A DNA stretch of 64,000 nucleotides, taken from NCBI GenBank assembly GCA_013368375.1, contig JAACJP010000070.1, forward strand, positions 1 through 64,000. Direction: 5' to 3'. Position numbers and translations under genes: made by a program. Below are positions 21,687-32,122 of this stretch, piece by piece. The notes below the pieces were generated by a model. The model did no database searches, had not been told where the DNA came from, and saw only the letters and a program-made list of their open reading frames with translations. Every line of letters starts with the position of its first letter. Position 1 is the first letter of the stretch. The DNA is from Tricholomella constricta. Taxonomy: Eukaryota > Basidiomycota > Agaricomycetes > Agaricales > Lyophyllaceae.

Positions 21687-22042
21687 GTCGGGGAGACAAC
21701 TTAATCCCCCCGTCAACGAACCGACCTCGACACGTAGGGCGTACCGCCGGGCCGACCGCCATTGTCAGGTGCAGACCACCTGACTCCCGAGGAGCAATCC
21801 GCAGGTTGCGTATTAACGCAACATTGGATGTCCTCACCACCATTCTTTGCCGCACGGCACTTTGAGGCCGTGCAGTGGCGCTAATGCATCCACTACTCGT
21901 TAAGTCAAGAATACGTATTATACCTACGTATTCTTGCATTATTTGATAGGTCTAGGTCGCCGGGACCTAGACCCTCCTTTTACTCTCTTTTTCTGCCCAA
22001 CTCCCTGGTGAAGATCGCTACACGCGATCTTAAAGGGGGGTA
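21687..22042 (+). promoter_or_regulatory. 3' untranslated region of B: chain of hairpins and polypurine tract
   Basis: Non-coding, but made of successive inverted repeats: CAAGAATACGTA (21906-21917) with 21925-21936; GGTCTAGGTC (21949-21958) with GACCTAGACC (21964-21973); AAGATCGC (22011-22018) with GCGATCTT (22024-22031). The last hairpin abuts the polypurine tract AAAGGGGGG (22032-22040), the plus-strand primer site, two bases before the LTR. The corresponding region of A keeps the second and third hairpins, the second with a compensating base-pair change. Confidence 0.8.
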
Positions 22043-22262
22043 TGTAAGGACGCCCACTATCTTATCTAATCTTGGTTATCTAATCGTATCTTATCGAGAC
22101 GATTACGCTATTGTTTGGCAACACCTTCTGGTGTTGCCTATTTAATTCATTACATTAATTAAGTATAAACAACCTTGTACACCTATATGTAGCAATCGAC
22201 AGACTTGTCAAGCTTACGTCTAGTGTGAACAACAAGGTCCCAAATTCTGTAATCCCGTTACA
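22043..22262 (+). repeat. 3' LTR of element B
   Basis: Same as 11294-11513 except two C-to-T differences (in the ACCTATACGTAG and GTAACCCC segments). It is followed by the duplicated CCGCC of element A. Confidence 0.97.
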
Positions 22263-24839
22263 CCGCCCCAACCGTACCGCAAAATACGCGGTACAACGAG
22301 TCAGAGAAAATGGAGGTGGACGACCAAAGTCGTCAAAAAACACCTACTCCACCGGCGCAAGTGGCGCGCAGCGAACCGGCGCAGCAATATGTCGCGCCAT
22401 ATGCAGACGAACAAAGAGGTTCGTTTGCGTCGAGTTCGCGGAGGCCGGCAGACGATCGCGCAGCGTCGTCTGCGTCAAGTTTGAGGAGACCATTCGCAGA
22501 CGATGGTCTCCTTTCGTCTATCTTGGACCGATTGGAAGACGCGGGTATTCACCGCGAGTTTTGTGATTTCTTGGACGACGGGATGGCGCAGCTGGTTGTA
22601 ACCCAGCTGCTTGATGCGTACGATGGAGTTCGCGCGGACTTGAGACGCGTGAAGGCGAGAGAGTCGGCCATGGCTGAGCAACTCAGCCCGGCAAAAAAGC
22701 GACCGGCAGTGGCGTCGCCAGATCGCGGGGAGCGACCATCGTTCCGACCCATGAAAAGACAGCAGACCGAGGTGCGGCGAGAAGAACGCACCTTATATGA
22801 ACCCAGGCGTCAGGAACGACGCCCGGAACAAAAGTATCGGCGGTTCGACCGCCATCCCGACCAGGAAGTGTGGCGTGATGAGCGCCCACTTGATTATGGT
22901 CCTCAACGAGAGGAGCGTCGCAAGGACCGAGGGACGCGCGAAGTGCGTCCCTTACCGGCTCGAGAAGTCGAGCGAAGGGCGTCGACATCGTCGACATCCG
23001 CGGTGCAGGCACCGCAACAGCAACATATAGCGGGAGCATTACTCCCACTACCGACCCCGGGAGAAAGCCGGGTACGGAACCCGGAGAGAGGGTCCCAAAA
23101 GAAGGAACCTGTTGGCAAGTATACCTTGCCGGCACCATCCCCTGCACCACCCACTACGATGGTGCAGCCCCCATCGCCTCCGCCAAAGGGCAAAGGCAAA
23201 CAAAAGGCGTCTGACCCGTACGCCGAATTTATGGACGAGTCGGACTACGGCGAGTCCTCCGACGACGAGAAACCCGTCAGCAAGAAGAAGGCTGCCGGGC
23301 AGAAGCAGCATCGCGAGAATATGGCTCGCAAAGCTGAGAAGGAGGCGCCGGGACGGATCCCTGAAGAGCTTGGGGTGGTCTTTATCAACGGCCGCCACGA
23401 GCGGGACAACCGCTTCTGGGATATGGTGTCGCGGACGGTATATGTGTCGTCCGCCCAGAATCGTGCCTTTGTGCTAGGCACAGCAGCTCGCGTCTCAGAG
23501 AGCGAGCTAGGGACGGGACAAAACTCCCGTCCCTCAGATGGACGGCTGTATGCCGTCGCACCATGTGGGTTCCCAATGAACCCCCGTGAAGTTGATCAGC
23601 TCTATGAGCTGATCAATAACCGACGCCATGGGGTGAGGGATGAAGAGCGGGCCGAGGCCTTTATGCTCTTCAGAGAATTCCGTCGGATCACCCTGTCGGT
23701 CGCGCCTCACTTGCGCGACCGAGCCATGGCTCGTGCAGCCATGGACGAATTCCGAAGCGTCTCACGACCGTTCAGTGAACGGTCACCCATCTGGAATGCC
23801 CCGGTCATTAGACGGCCGGGTAAAGCATTCGAATATCGGCATGACAAGCCGACACGAGGAGCTGGTCTCCCCCAACCCGGCCCAGCTCATGCATTGGATG
23901 TCGAACATTGGTGTCGACATATGATTCACCATGGGCGTATTGGTTCTAAGAACCAATATGGAGGTATCGTCATGGACTACCGGTTCTGCGTTCATCGTCG
24001 CGGGACCTGGGGATACTTACTGGTGAACGTATTGTCGCCAGTAACTCATAGTATGCGGGCATGGTTTATGCGAATCTTCGCAACCATCACCGCACGGCCA
24101 TACTTCTATGCAGAAGCGGTGGCGGCCCATAACGAGGTCAACCCTGATCGGCCGTTCACGCCGATTACCGGACCCGAGGTTATTATCCCTCGGATCCAAC
24201 CTACCGCTCCCGAAGGGCGGCTGACGGAACAAGGTGTCCTACAACACCTTATTAACTGTGGTATTCCAATTAGTTGGATAAACCACAGTTATACTTATGG
24301 TCTACACTATTTAGACCATAACTACTCTACTGCAGGTCCTCATAAGGACCTGTTCCACAATGTTGACGACGATCGCGTGCGTCGACTCGATCAATTGGGC
24401 GTGCCACCCGCCATTCCGGAATGGGACGGGTGGTACCATCCCACCACCGACGACATCACGCGCATTCAAACGTTAATGCGCTTGGAGTTTCAGAACGAGG
24501 GGCTGGATTGTTTATCCAGCGTGGAATGGATGTTTGTGGGTGAAGACCCACATTTCCGAGAACTCCGTGTTCAGAGAGGGGAGTTTCCCCCTCCGGACCT
24601 GCACACTCCCGCTCCATCGGGATCGACGTCTACCAACGTCGAAATGGCGGACCCGGCGGCACTCACAGCCTGCCCCCGCGACACCTTCCACAGTCGTGGC
24701 AGCTCCAATAGGAGCTACCGAAACCCAAGTGGACCCCGTGTCGGCCCTCACAGGGCCTCTATCACTGGCAGTGATTACCACTAGCCAGGGTCCGGTGGAA
24801 TCCAACCCCACTGACCCCGACACAGTGATGGAGTCATAG
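22263..24839 (+). pseudogene. ORF3 of element A, 3' fragment
   Basis: Continues the frame interrupted at 11293 and is collinear with residues ~135-984 of ORF3 in B. A one-base gain near 24665 (an extra base before CCTGCCCCCGCGAC relative to B) shifts the last ~60 codons. The original frame is still legible to the stop at 24837-24839. Apart from this, the conserved globular part is open, so the gene decayed late. Confidence 0.9.
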
Positions 24840-25215
24840 GTTGGGGAGACAACTTAATCCCTCCGTCAACGAACCGACCTCGACACGCAGGAGGTATCGT
24901 CGGGATGACCGCCATTGTCAGGTGTAGACCACCTTACTCCCGAGGAGCAACCCGCAGGTCGTGTACTCAAATATACGCAACACCGGATGTCCTCAATCCC
25001 ATGCCACCTCGGGCGGCACTTGGAGGCCGTGTAGTGGAACTATTGTCTCCACTATGTATTCGGTCATGAATACGTACCAGTAATACGTATTTCTTTGCAG
25101 GCGATATTGGGTGTAGGTCGCCGGGACCTACACCCTCCCTCTTGCCTTAATTTTATTATTACTTATTGCATTACTCCCTGGTGAAGATCGCTACTAGCGA
25201 TCTTAAAGGGGGGTA
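24840..25215 (+). promoter_or_regulatory. 3' untranslated region and polypurine tract of element A
   Basis: Homologous to 21687-22042. Hairpins GGTGTAGGTC (25110-25119)/GACCTACACC (25125-25134) and AAGATCGC (25184-25191)/GCGATCTT (25197-25204) are kept. The polypurine tract AAAGGGGGG ends two bases before the LTR. Confidence 0.8.
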
Positions 25216-25436
25216 TGTAAGGGCGCTTACTATCTTATCGACTAATCTGATCTAATCGTATCTTATCGACACGATTATGCTATTGTTTGGCAACACCTTC
25301 CGGTGTTGCCTATTTAATCCTTTACATTACATAATTAAATAGTAGACCGTGTACACCTATACGTAGCAATCGAGAGACTTGTCAAGCTTACGTCTAGCGT
25401 GCACAGCAAGGTCCCCAATCTTGTAACCCCGTTACA
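25216..25436 (+). repeat. 3' LTR of element A
   Basis: 221 bp, four differences from the 5' copy. It carries the perfect form of the LTR hairpin (GGCAACACC/GGTGTTGCC). Followed by the second copy of the duplicated target CATAC. Confidence 0.95.
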
Positions 25437-27018
25437 CATACATATTCCAGTGCGCAGATGAATATTCTGGGTGTATGCGGAGAGTGTGCATGCATATTCC
25501 AGTGCGCAGATACATATTCGAGGTGTATTCACATATTCCAGTGCGCGGATACATATTCAAGGTGTATTCCGAGAGTGCGCATACATATTCCAGTGCGCAG
25601 ATACATTTTCACGCTGTATTCCGAGAGTGCGCATATGTATTCCAGTGCGCAGATGAATATTCAAGGTGTATTCCGAGAGTGCGCATATGTATTCCAGTGC
25701 GCGGATACATTTTCACACTGTATTCCGAGAGTGTGCATACATATTCCAGTGCGCAGATACATATTCAAGGTGTATTCACGTATTCCAGTGCGGGGATACA
25801 TATTCAAGGTGTATTCTGAGAGTGCGCATATGTATTCCAGTGCGCAGATGAATATTCAAGGTGTATTCTGAGAGTGCGCATACATATTCCAGTGCGCAGA
25901 TACATATTCAAGGTGTATTCACGTATTCCAGTGCGCGGATACGTACTCAAGGTGTATTCCAAGAGTGGACATAGCTATTCTAGTGCGCGGATACATATTC
26001 AAGGTGTATTCCGAGAGTGCGCATACATATTCCAGTGCGCAGATACATATTCAAGGTGTAGTCACGTATTCCAGTGCGCAGATGAATATTCAGGGTGTAT
26101 TCTGAGAGTGCGCATACATATTCCAGTGCGCAGATACATATTCAAGGTGTATTCACGTATTCCAGTGCGCGGATACGTACTCAAGGTGTATTCCAAGAGT
26201 GGACATAGCTATTCTAGTGCGCGGATACATATTCAAGGTGTATTCCGAGAGTGCGCATACATATTCCAGTGCGCAGATACATATTCAAGGTGTAGTCACG
26301 TATTCCAGTGCGCAGATGAATATTCAGGGTGTGTGCGGAGAGTGCTAGTGTGCATGCATATTCCAGTGCGCAGATACATATTTGAGGTGTATTCACATAT
26401 TCCAGTGCGCGGATACATATTCAAGGTGTATTCCGAGAGTGCGCATACATATTCCAGTGCGCAGATACATTTTCACGCTGTATTCCGAGAGTGCGCATGT
26501 GTATTCCAGTGCGCAGATGAATATTCTGGGTGTATGCGGAGAGTGTGCATACATATTCCAGTGCGCAGATACATATTCGAGGTGTATTCACGTATTCCAG
26601 TGCGGGGATACATATTCAAGGTGTATTCCGAGAGTGCGCATATGTATTCCAGTGTGCGGATACATTTTCACACTGTTTTCCGAGAGTGCGCATATGTATT
26701 CCAGTGCGCAGATGAATATTCCAGGTGTATTCACGTATTCCAGTGCGCGGATACATATTCAAGGTGTATTCCGAGAGTGCGCATACGTATTCCAGTGCGC
26801 AGATGAATATTCAGGGTGTGTGCGGAGAGTGCGCATACGTATTCCAGTGCGCGGATACATATTCAAGGTGTATTCCGAGAGTGCACATATGTATTCCAGT
26901 GAGCGGATACATATTCAAGGTGTATGCGGAGAGTGTGCATACATATTCCAGTGCGCAGATACATATTCGAGGTGTATTCACATATTCCAGTGCGCGGATA
27001 CATATTCAAGGTGTATTC
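25437..27018 (+). repeat. Minisatellite, right arm, forward orientation
   Basis: Continues the 52/39-bp array split by element A, with the same unit and the same 13-bp deletion variant. A higher-order duplication is visible: the segment around 25880-26090 is repeated with few changes at about 26110-26320. Long open frames here (up to about 310 codons) reflect the repeat, not a gene. Confidence 0.9.
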
Positions 27019-27431
27019 GCACTGGAATATGTATGCGCACTCTCGGAATACACCTTGAATATGTACCCGCTCACTGGAATACATATGCGCACTCTCGGAA
27101 TACACCTTGAATATGTATCCGCGCACTGGAATACGCGAATACACCTTGAATATTCATCGGCGCACTGGACTATGTATGCACACTCTCGGAATACACCTTG
27201 AATATGTATCTGGGCACTGCAATACGTGAATACACCTCGAATATGTATCTGCGCACTGGAATAGGTACGTGCACTCTCAGAATACACCTTGAATATGTAT
27301 CTGCGCACTGAAATATGTATGCACACTCTCCGCATACACCCAGAATATTCATCTGCGCACTGGAATATGTATGCGCACTCTTGGAATACACCTTGAATAT
27401 GTATCTGTGCACTGCAAGCGTGAATACACCT
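27019..27431 (-). repeat. Minisatellite, inverted block
   Basis: From GCACTGGAATATG at 27019 the same units run as reverse complement (CACCTTGAATATGTATC...CACTCTCGGAATA) to about 27431. The array therefore switches orientation at a single sharp junction, GTGTATTC|GCACTGG, and can form a long foldback. Confidence 0.9.
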
Positions 27432-27852
27432 GAGGTGATGCCGTCCACAGTTGATACATATCCTAAAAGCGCACAAAGCATATATGAAGAGATTTTGCCA
27501 CGTCAGATATGGCAAATTGCTCACTAGTTCACAACTGACAGTGAGAATCACGATGTACATCTCTCGTAGCGATTTTTCCTGTTTTTCCAGATTCTTAAGA
27601 AAGCCCTCTTCTTCACACTGTGGACATTGGCTGATATCGGCGTAGAATATATTCTGAATTTACAGTGAATTCATTTGTAATATGCCCAAAAAATGATTAA
27701 TGATCAAAAGGTGAATTTATTTACAATAATCTCTTTAATATATCCATGTTATAATTTGTACCGATATTACGAGATAAGATCACTCTTTATATGCCGGCGA
27801 AAATATGATTTCTTTTGTAATATCATCACCGTTGATCCGGTGAACATTGGCG
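27432..27852. other. AT-rich spacer before the P-like transposase
   Basis: No gene seen. 27630-27860 is an imperfect inverted copy of 160-400. A promoter for the downstream transposase would be expected here, but no convincing TATA/initiator pair stands out. Confidence 0.5.
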
Positions 27853-28800
27853 ATAAGCGAAAGTTCAAAGACTCCGAAGATGAGGATGAAGAGGGCAAGG
27901 GGGCCAACAATGGGTCCGAAGATGACACCCTATCCGAAGACGAGATGTCGGGAGTTGAGGAACATGGTGGAAAGATGAACAAACGACAGCCTGGAAAGAG
28001 TAAATCAGCTGTCAACTCGAAAAAGCTTCGTGAGGCTTATGCAAACAAGACCCTCCTTGTCGATACGTCTAGCAAGGACTATCAAACCTTCCTGGATAAA
28101 ATCAAGCGCATCGACCCAAATGCTGTTGTTTCGACAAAATATGATATGTTGTTCGAGCCGACCTGCTCCAAATGTCAGTCACCCCGTGGGTATTAAGAGC
28201 CATACGCAACTAGTCGATTCAAATCACACTTCAGGGACTGCACGGGAAAGGCCAAGCATTTGAAAGCGACAGAGAAAATACCTGGGCCAAACCTCCTCTC
28301 CCAATTCGGGTTCTCTGTAATTCGGAAGGCCACAAGTTCGAAGAAGCAGCCCCAGTCTGCACTTTCAAAGGTCACAGGCATCCCCTGCCGTGGCCTCACT
28401 GCGTGTGAAGACAGCCGAATCCCTTTGAATGTCCGCCGTACACCAGCCATTGGTGGGGGCGCTCGAGCCGTCTATGTCATTGCTATGGAGAAATTTCAGA
28501 AGGTGTTCTCGAAACTCAAGAATAAACAACAGACAGTTGTTCTCGACACTCAACGGCACAAACAGAAATGGAAAAACGATCACCAGGGCCTCCGTGTGTT
28601 TGCGAAGAATTGCGACGAGGAGGTCACAGCGCCCACAGGCATCAACAAGCGTCCACAACCCTGTATCGCCTGCATCTCAGTCTTCAAAAGCAAGTCATTC
28701 AAAACCGCGATCGGTAAACAAACACCAAAACCAGAAAACTCCAAGCATACAAACCATCGTTTCCGCCATGAAGTTCTCGGTAAATTATATGCTAAATACA
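27853..28800 (+). pseudogene. P-like transposase of the outer element, 5' part
   Basis: Open frame with an acidic N-terminal stretch (KDSEDEDEEGKG), then a cysteine/histidine zinc-finger-like segment CSKC...RFKSHFRDC that may bind the element ends. An in-frame TAA at 28194-28196 lies inside this finger; the frame is otherwise open on both sides, so it looks like a single nonsense change. The exon is cut at 28800 by the KDZ insertion. After the 7-bp duplication AAATACA it continues in frame at 43951 (…AKYT|GLQEIFEA) up to a GTAAGC donor at 43977. The true start codon is uncertain: the only in-frame ATGs are far upstream (27693) or internal (27945). Confidence 0.7.
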
Positions 28801-29068
28801 CACATAGAGGCATCACAGTGTATTGTGTCCCACGGCCCACAGGGCCAATACATGTAGTGTGTTTGACGGAACGAGCGGGCCCGCTGTGGCTCCAGCGGGC
28901 CTCATACATCGTATCAATGCTCACGGTGCAGCGGGCCTTATACACTGTATCCACTCAGACGGTGTCAGCGGGTCCCGCTGGTCTGCACCAACAGGCCCGA
29001 TACAATGGACACCGCGGCATGCACGATACAGTGTAGCGGATGGCACGGTGCAGCGGGTTTGTACAAGG
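28801..29068 (+). repeat. Left terminal inverted repeat of the KDZ element
   Basis: About 265 bp, closely matching the reverse complement of 43677-43943, with landmarks GGCATCACAGTGTATTGT, GGCCCACAGGGCCAATACAT and GCAGCGGGTTTGTACAAGG. Contains several copies of the short motif AGCGGG(C/T)C. Confidence 0.92.
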
Positions 29069-30196
29069 TATCGGAGAGGACCAGTTCTGCCCCACCGCGG
29101 CATTGATGATTGTTGCAGGTGTTGAAAGTACGTCGTTCGGCCCCGCGGCATGAGATACAATGTATCGGGTTGCACGGCACCAGCGGGCCTGTTGCAGGTA
29201 TTGAAAATACCTCGTTTTGGGTGCCGCGGCGTGAGATACAATGTATCTGACTGCACGGTGGGACGGCCAGCGGGTCCGTTGCAGGTACATCGCGGGTGGT
29301 GCCGCGGCATGAGATTCAATCTAGCATTGCCGCGGCATGCATAATACAATGTATCGGGGCTACACGGTGTAGCGGGTGGTACAATGTATCGGGTTGCACG
29401 GCACCAGCGGGCCTGTTGCAGGTATTGAAAATACCTCGTTTTGGGTGCCGCGGCGTGAGATACAATGTATCGAGCTGCACGGTGTAGCGGGTGGTACAAG
29501 GTATCGTGTGGGACGGGGCCAGCGGGTCCGTTGCATGGCACCAGCGGGCCTGTTGCAGGTATTGAAAATACCTCGTTTTGGGTGCCGCGGCGTGAGATAC
29601 AATGTATCGAGCTGCACGGTGTAGCGGGTGGTACAAGGTATCGTGTGAGACGGGGCCAGCGGGTCCGTGGCAGGTACATCAGTTGGTGCCGCGGCATGAG
29701 ATTCAATCTAGCACTGCCGCGGCATGCATAATACAATGTATCGGGCTGCACGGTGTAGCGGGTGGTACAAGGTATCGTGTGGGACGGGGCCAGCGGGTCC
29801 GTTGCAGGTACATCAGTTGGTGCCGCGGCATGAGATTCAATCTAGCATTGCCGCGGCATGCATAATACAATGTATCGGACTGCACGGTGTAGCGGGTGGT
29901 ACAAGTTATCGTGTGGGACGGGGCCAGCGGGTCCGTTGCAGGTACATCAGTTGGTGCCGCGGCATGAGATTCAATCTAGCACTGCCGCGGCATGCATAAT
30001 ACAGTGTATCGGGCTGCACGGTGTAGCGGGGGTACAAGTTATCGTGTGGGACGGGGCCCGCGGGTCCGTTGCAGGTACATCAGTTGGTGCCGCGGCATGA
30101 GATTCAATCTAGCCCTGCCGCGGCATGCATAATACAGTGTATTGGGCTGCCCAGTGTAGCGGGTGGTCGTTTGGTGCCGCGGACCGCGGCATGCAT
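29069..30196 (+). repeat. Left subterminal repeat array of the KDZ element
   Basis: Tandem 134-bp units; three successive CCGCGGCATGCATAATAC landmarks lie at 29717, 29851 and 29985. Each unit has two CCGCGG palindromes, GTATCGTGTGGGACGGGGCC and GCGGGTCCGTTGCAGGTACA. Shorter related units occupy 29085-29700. The mirror-image array is at 42990-43676. Likely transposase-binding sites, by analogy with other DNA transposons. Confidence 0.88.
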
Positions 30197-30325
30197 GATA
30201 CTATTTATGTTGGATCTATTGGACTCAAGCCAGAGGGAATACATGTAGCCATCATCATTTTCTTATACACAATAATATGCTTGCAAAAAAAATTGGGATC
30301 GGGGGACAGGACAACATCATTCTAA

Positions 30326-31987
30326 TCATTCCTCCTCTTCTTCGCTGTCTTCGCTGAATTCCATTTCCATGTCGTCTGCGAGGATTGAATCAGGAATGTG
30401 TGCAAATGATGATGGCGTGTAAGGGCCATGCGGTACCTGAATACGAGTGGAACCGCTCGCGGTATGCTCCACCGTGTCTGGGATATCACCGTCGTCAAAG
30501 GCAAGCAGCTTGTCAAGGTCCAAATGGGGCAGCCCAGTGCCGGGGCGACGGACATCCTGAACCTCGTCATCACTCAAATCCACTGCAACGACTGCCTCAT
30601 CATCAGAGACATCTACAAGGACAATGCCCGTGGAAGGCTCATCATCACTGCTTAGCTCAAGTTGTGGAATGGCTGGACTTTGATCCTCATCGTCGCTAAG
30701 CACAATCATTGGGAGAGTTTCGTCATCATCAGTCAGCACAATCATGGGGACTGATTCCTCATCATCGCTGAGCAGGATCATAGGAAGGGATGTCGCTTCA
30801 TCTTCCTTGTCCTCATCATCTGACAACTCCAACGCAACGATGGAGGATGCCGCGGCGGTCTGCTTTCGTGATGCCGCGGCGTCCAAGTGTGGGGGCGCCA
30901 CGGCTGCCTGCTCTGGGGATGCCATGGTGTGTGCTGGGAGAGGAGTTACAATGATAGGAGACCGATCTCTATGGTAGTAGCCGCGGTATGGCTCCACATC
31001 GTCAATGAAGCTTCGTAGGGGTTGTTGCTCGAAATGGGTGGGTATTTCTGGGCTTTCCAGGCTACGTGGCTGGATGATGTCGGTGCCAATGGCATCAAAT
31101 CTGTGCGCACTGGAGGGGGAATGGGTGCCATCAGAAGAGTCCTCCCACTTCAAGGATCCTGAGGCCAGATCACCAAAGTCAGTTCCCAGAGGACCTGAAT
31201 TGGTCCCTGGTTCAAAGATGTCCTTGACCTCTTTAGCAGTGAGGTCAGTGGTTTCTGCTGCACCCGCGGTGTTCTCCTTTTGGACCGCGGCCTCATTCAT
31301 GCTGTGCAATGCCGCGGCACGGCGCATGATCAAATCCATGCGTGATCCAAAGATGCTGGTATATCCCTGTGTTTGACCCCGAATGTCATTGACGACGCGG
31401 CTGGCTTGATTAGACAGGACCGCCGCGGGAACCCAGGTCTTTGCAGAGTCCGGCTTTAATCCACGATGGGTATCCAAGCATGTGTTGATGGTAAACCGGT
31501 TAAAATCTTGCCGTGCGTCATCGTCCAAAGGGAAGCTCCACCAGTCACAGGAATAATCGCTGACTGGACCTGTGGGATAATCAATGTTCACCGATGCCTC
31601 GAGCTCCAGCTGCAACTCGGGAGATAGTTGCCATGTGTCCGTGAGATTGTGGGACAACAGGAAAAGGTTGCAGGCTAGGAGGCGAATGAGATCTGGAATC
31701 TCGCATGGGACCATCATTGCCGCAGCAGCACCAACATATCCCAGCGCAAAATCCTGGGTTGATCACATCAGTCACACAACACGTGATGTGATGTCACAAA
31801 TACGCACAAGCTCTTGAACAATGCGCGGCTGCATCCACTGCTGAACATCCTGTTCCTCTTTCTTGTATATCTCCAGGGCTTTGCGGAAGCGAGATTCACA
31901 GTAGAAGAGGACCTCCTGTATGTGAGCACCATGGACATTGTAAGTGCCCAGGGAGAAATCCATAGAATCTAATGGCTGGAGAGTCAT
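30326..31987 (-). CDS. Acidic protein with seven SUMO-interaction-like motifs (KDZ element accessory)
   Basis: Two exons on the minus strand: 31987-31808 and 31753-30326, with a 54-bp intron starting GTGCGT and ending CCCAG; 535 aa. The N-terminal ~250 residues look folded but match no family I know. Residues ~385-480 hold seven hydrophobic-acidic cores: IVALELSDDE, MILLSDDE, MIVLTDDD, MIVLSDDE, QLELSSDDE, IVLVDVSDDE, VVAVDLSDDE. This is the pattern of SUMO-interacting motifs flanked by acidic/phosphorylatable residues. The tail is Glu/Asp-rich (SEDSEEEEE). I infer a nuclear protein that binds poly-SUMO or SUMOylated chromatin proteins, possibly to guide the element or counter host silencing. 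It lies downstream of the transposase on the same strand with its own TATA-like promoter. Confidence 0.8.
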
Positions 31988-32091
31988 GAATGTTTTTGTG
32001 GAGGATTGGGATCAGATAACAAGTTGTGATGAATGTGTGACACTGACAGAAGAGCGTGACAATGATCGGAATTTCAACCGGCCATTCACAT

Positions 32092-32122
32092 TATTTATAG
32101 AGTGAGAGCTGGCATATTTATA
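32092..32122 (-). promoter_or_regulatory. Duplicated TATA-like promoter of the SIM-repeat gene
   Basis: On the minus strand TATAAATA occurs twice (32099-32092 and 32122-32115) in a perfect 23-bp tandem duplication that includes CCAGCTCTCACTC. The boxes lie about 105-135 bp upstream of ATG 31987, a normal distance. The rest of 31988-32441 is intergenic DNA with several CCGCGG sites. Confidence 0.6.

Larger units (their letters stand above)
11294..22262 (+). mobile_element. Gypsy/chromovirus LTR retrotransposon B (intact), nested in A
   Basis: 10,969 bp, flanked by 220-bp LTRs and the target-site duplication CCGCC (11289-11293, 22263-22267). The LTRs differ at only 2 of 220 positions, so B is younger than A, as nesting demands. 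Encodes gag-protease, a same-frame pol after UGA-CUA, and a separate third ORF of 984 codons. All three frames are open, and catalytic residues (protease DSG, RT YLDD, integrase DDE) are present, so B may be active. Chromodomain and integrase place it with chromoviruses. ORF3 is not part of the standard chromovirus plan. Confidence 0.97.
3692..25436 (+). mobile_element. Gypsy/chromovirus LTR retrotransposon A (defective, hosts element B)
   Basis: Bounded by 221-bp LTRs (3692-3912, 25216-25436) starting TGTAAGGGC and ending GTTACA, with the 5-bp target-site duplication CATAC at 3687-3691 and 25437-25441. The LTRs differ at 4 of 221 positions. Order: gag-protease, pol, ORF3, as in element B, which is inserted at 11294. 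Without B the element is about 10.77 kb. Gag is broken, RT carries YLDN, and ORF3 is split and frameshifted, so A is not autonomous. A polypurine tract (AAAGGGGGG) precedes the 3' LTR. No clear tRNA primer-binding site follows the 5' LTR. Confidence 0.95.

Noticed and set aside
29069..30196. CRISPR-like regular repeats (134-bp period)
   Set aside because: Tandem repeats without unique spacers, in a eukaryotic transposon end with a mirror copy at the other end.
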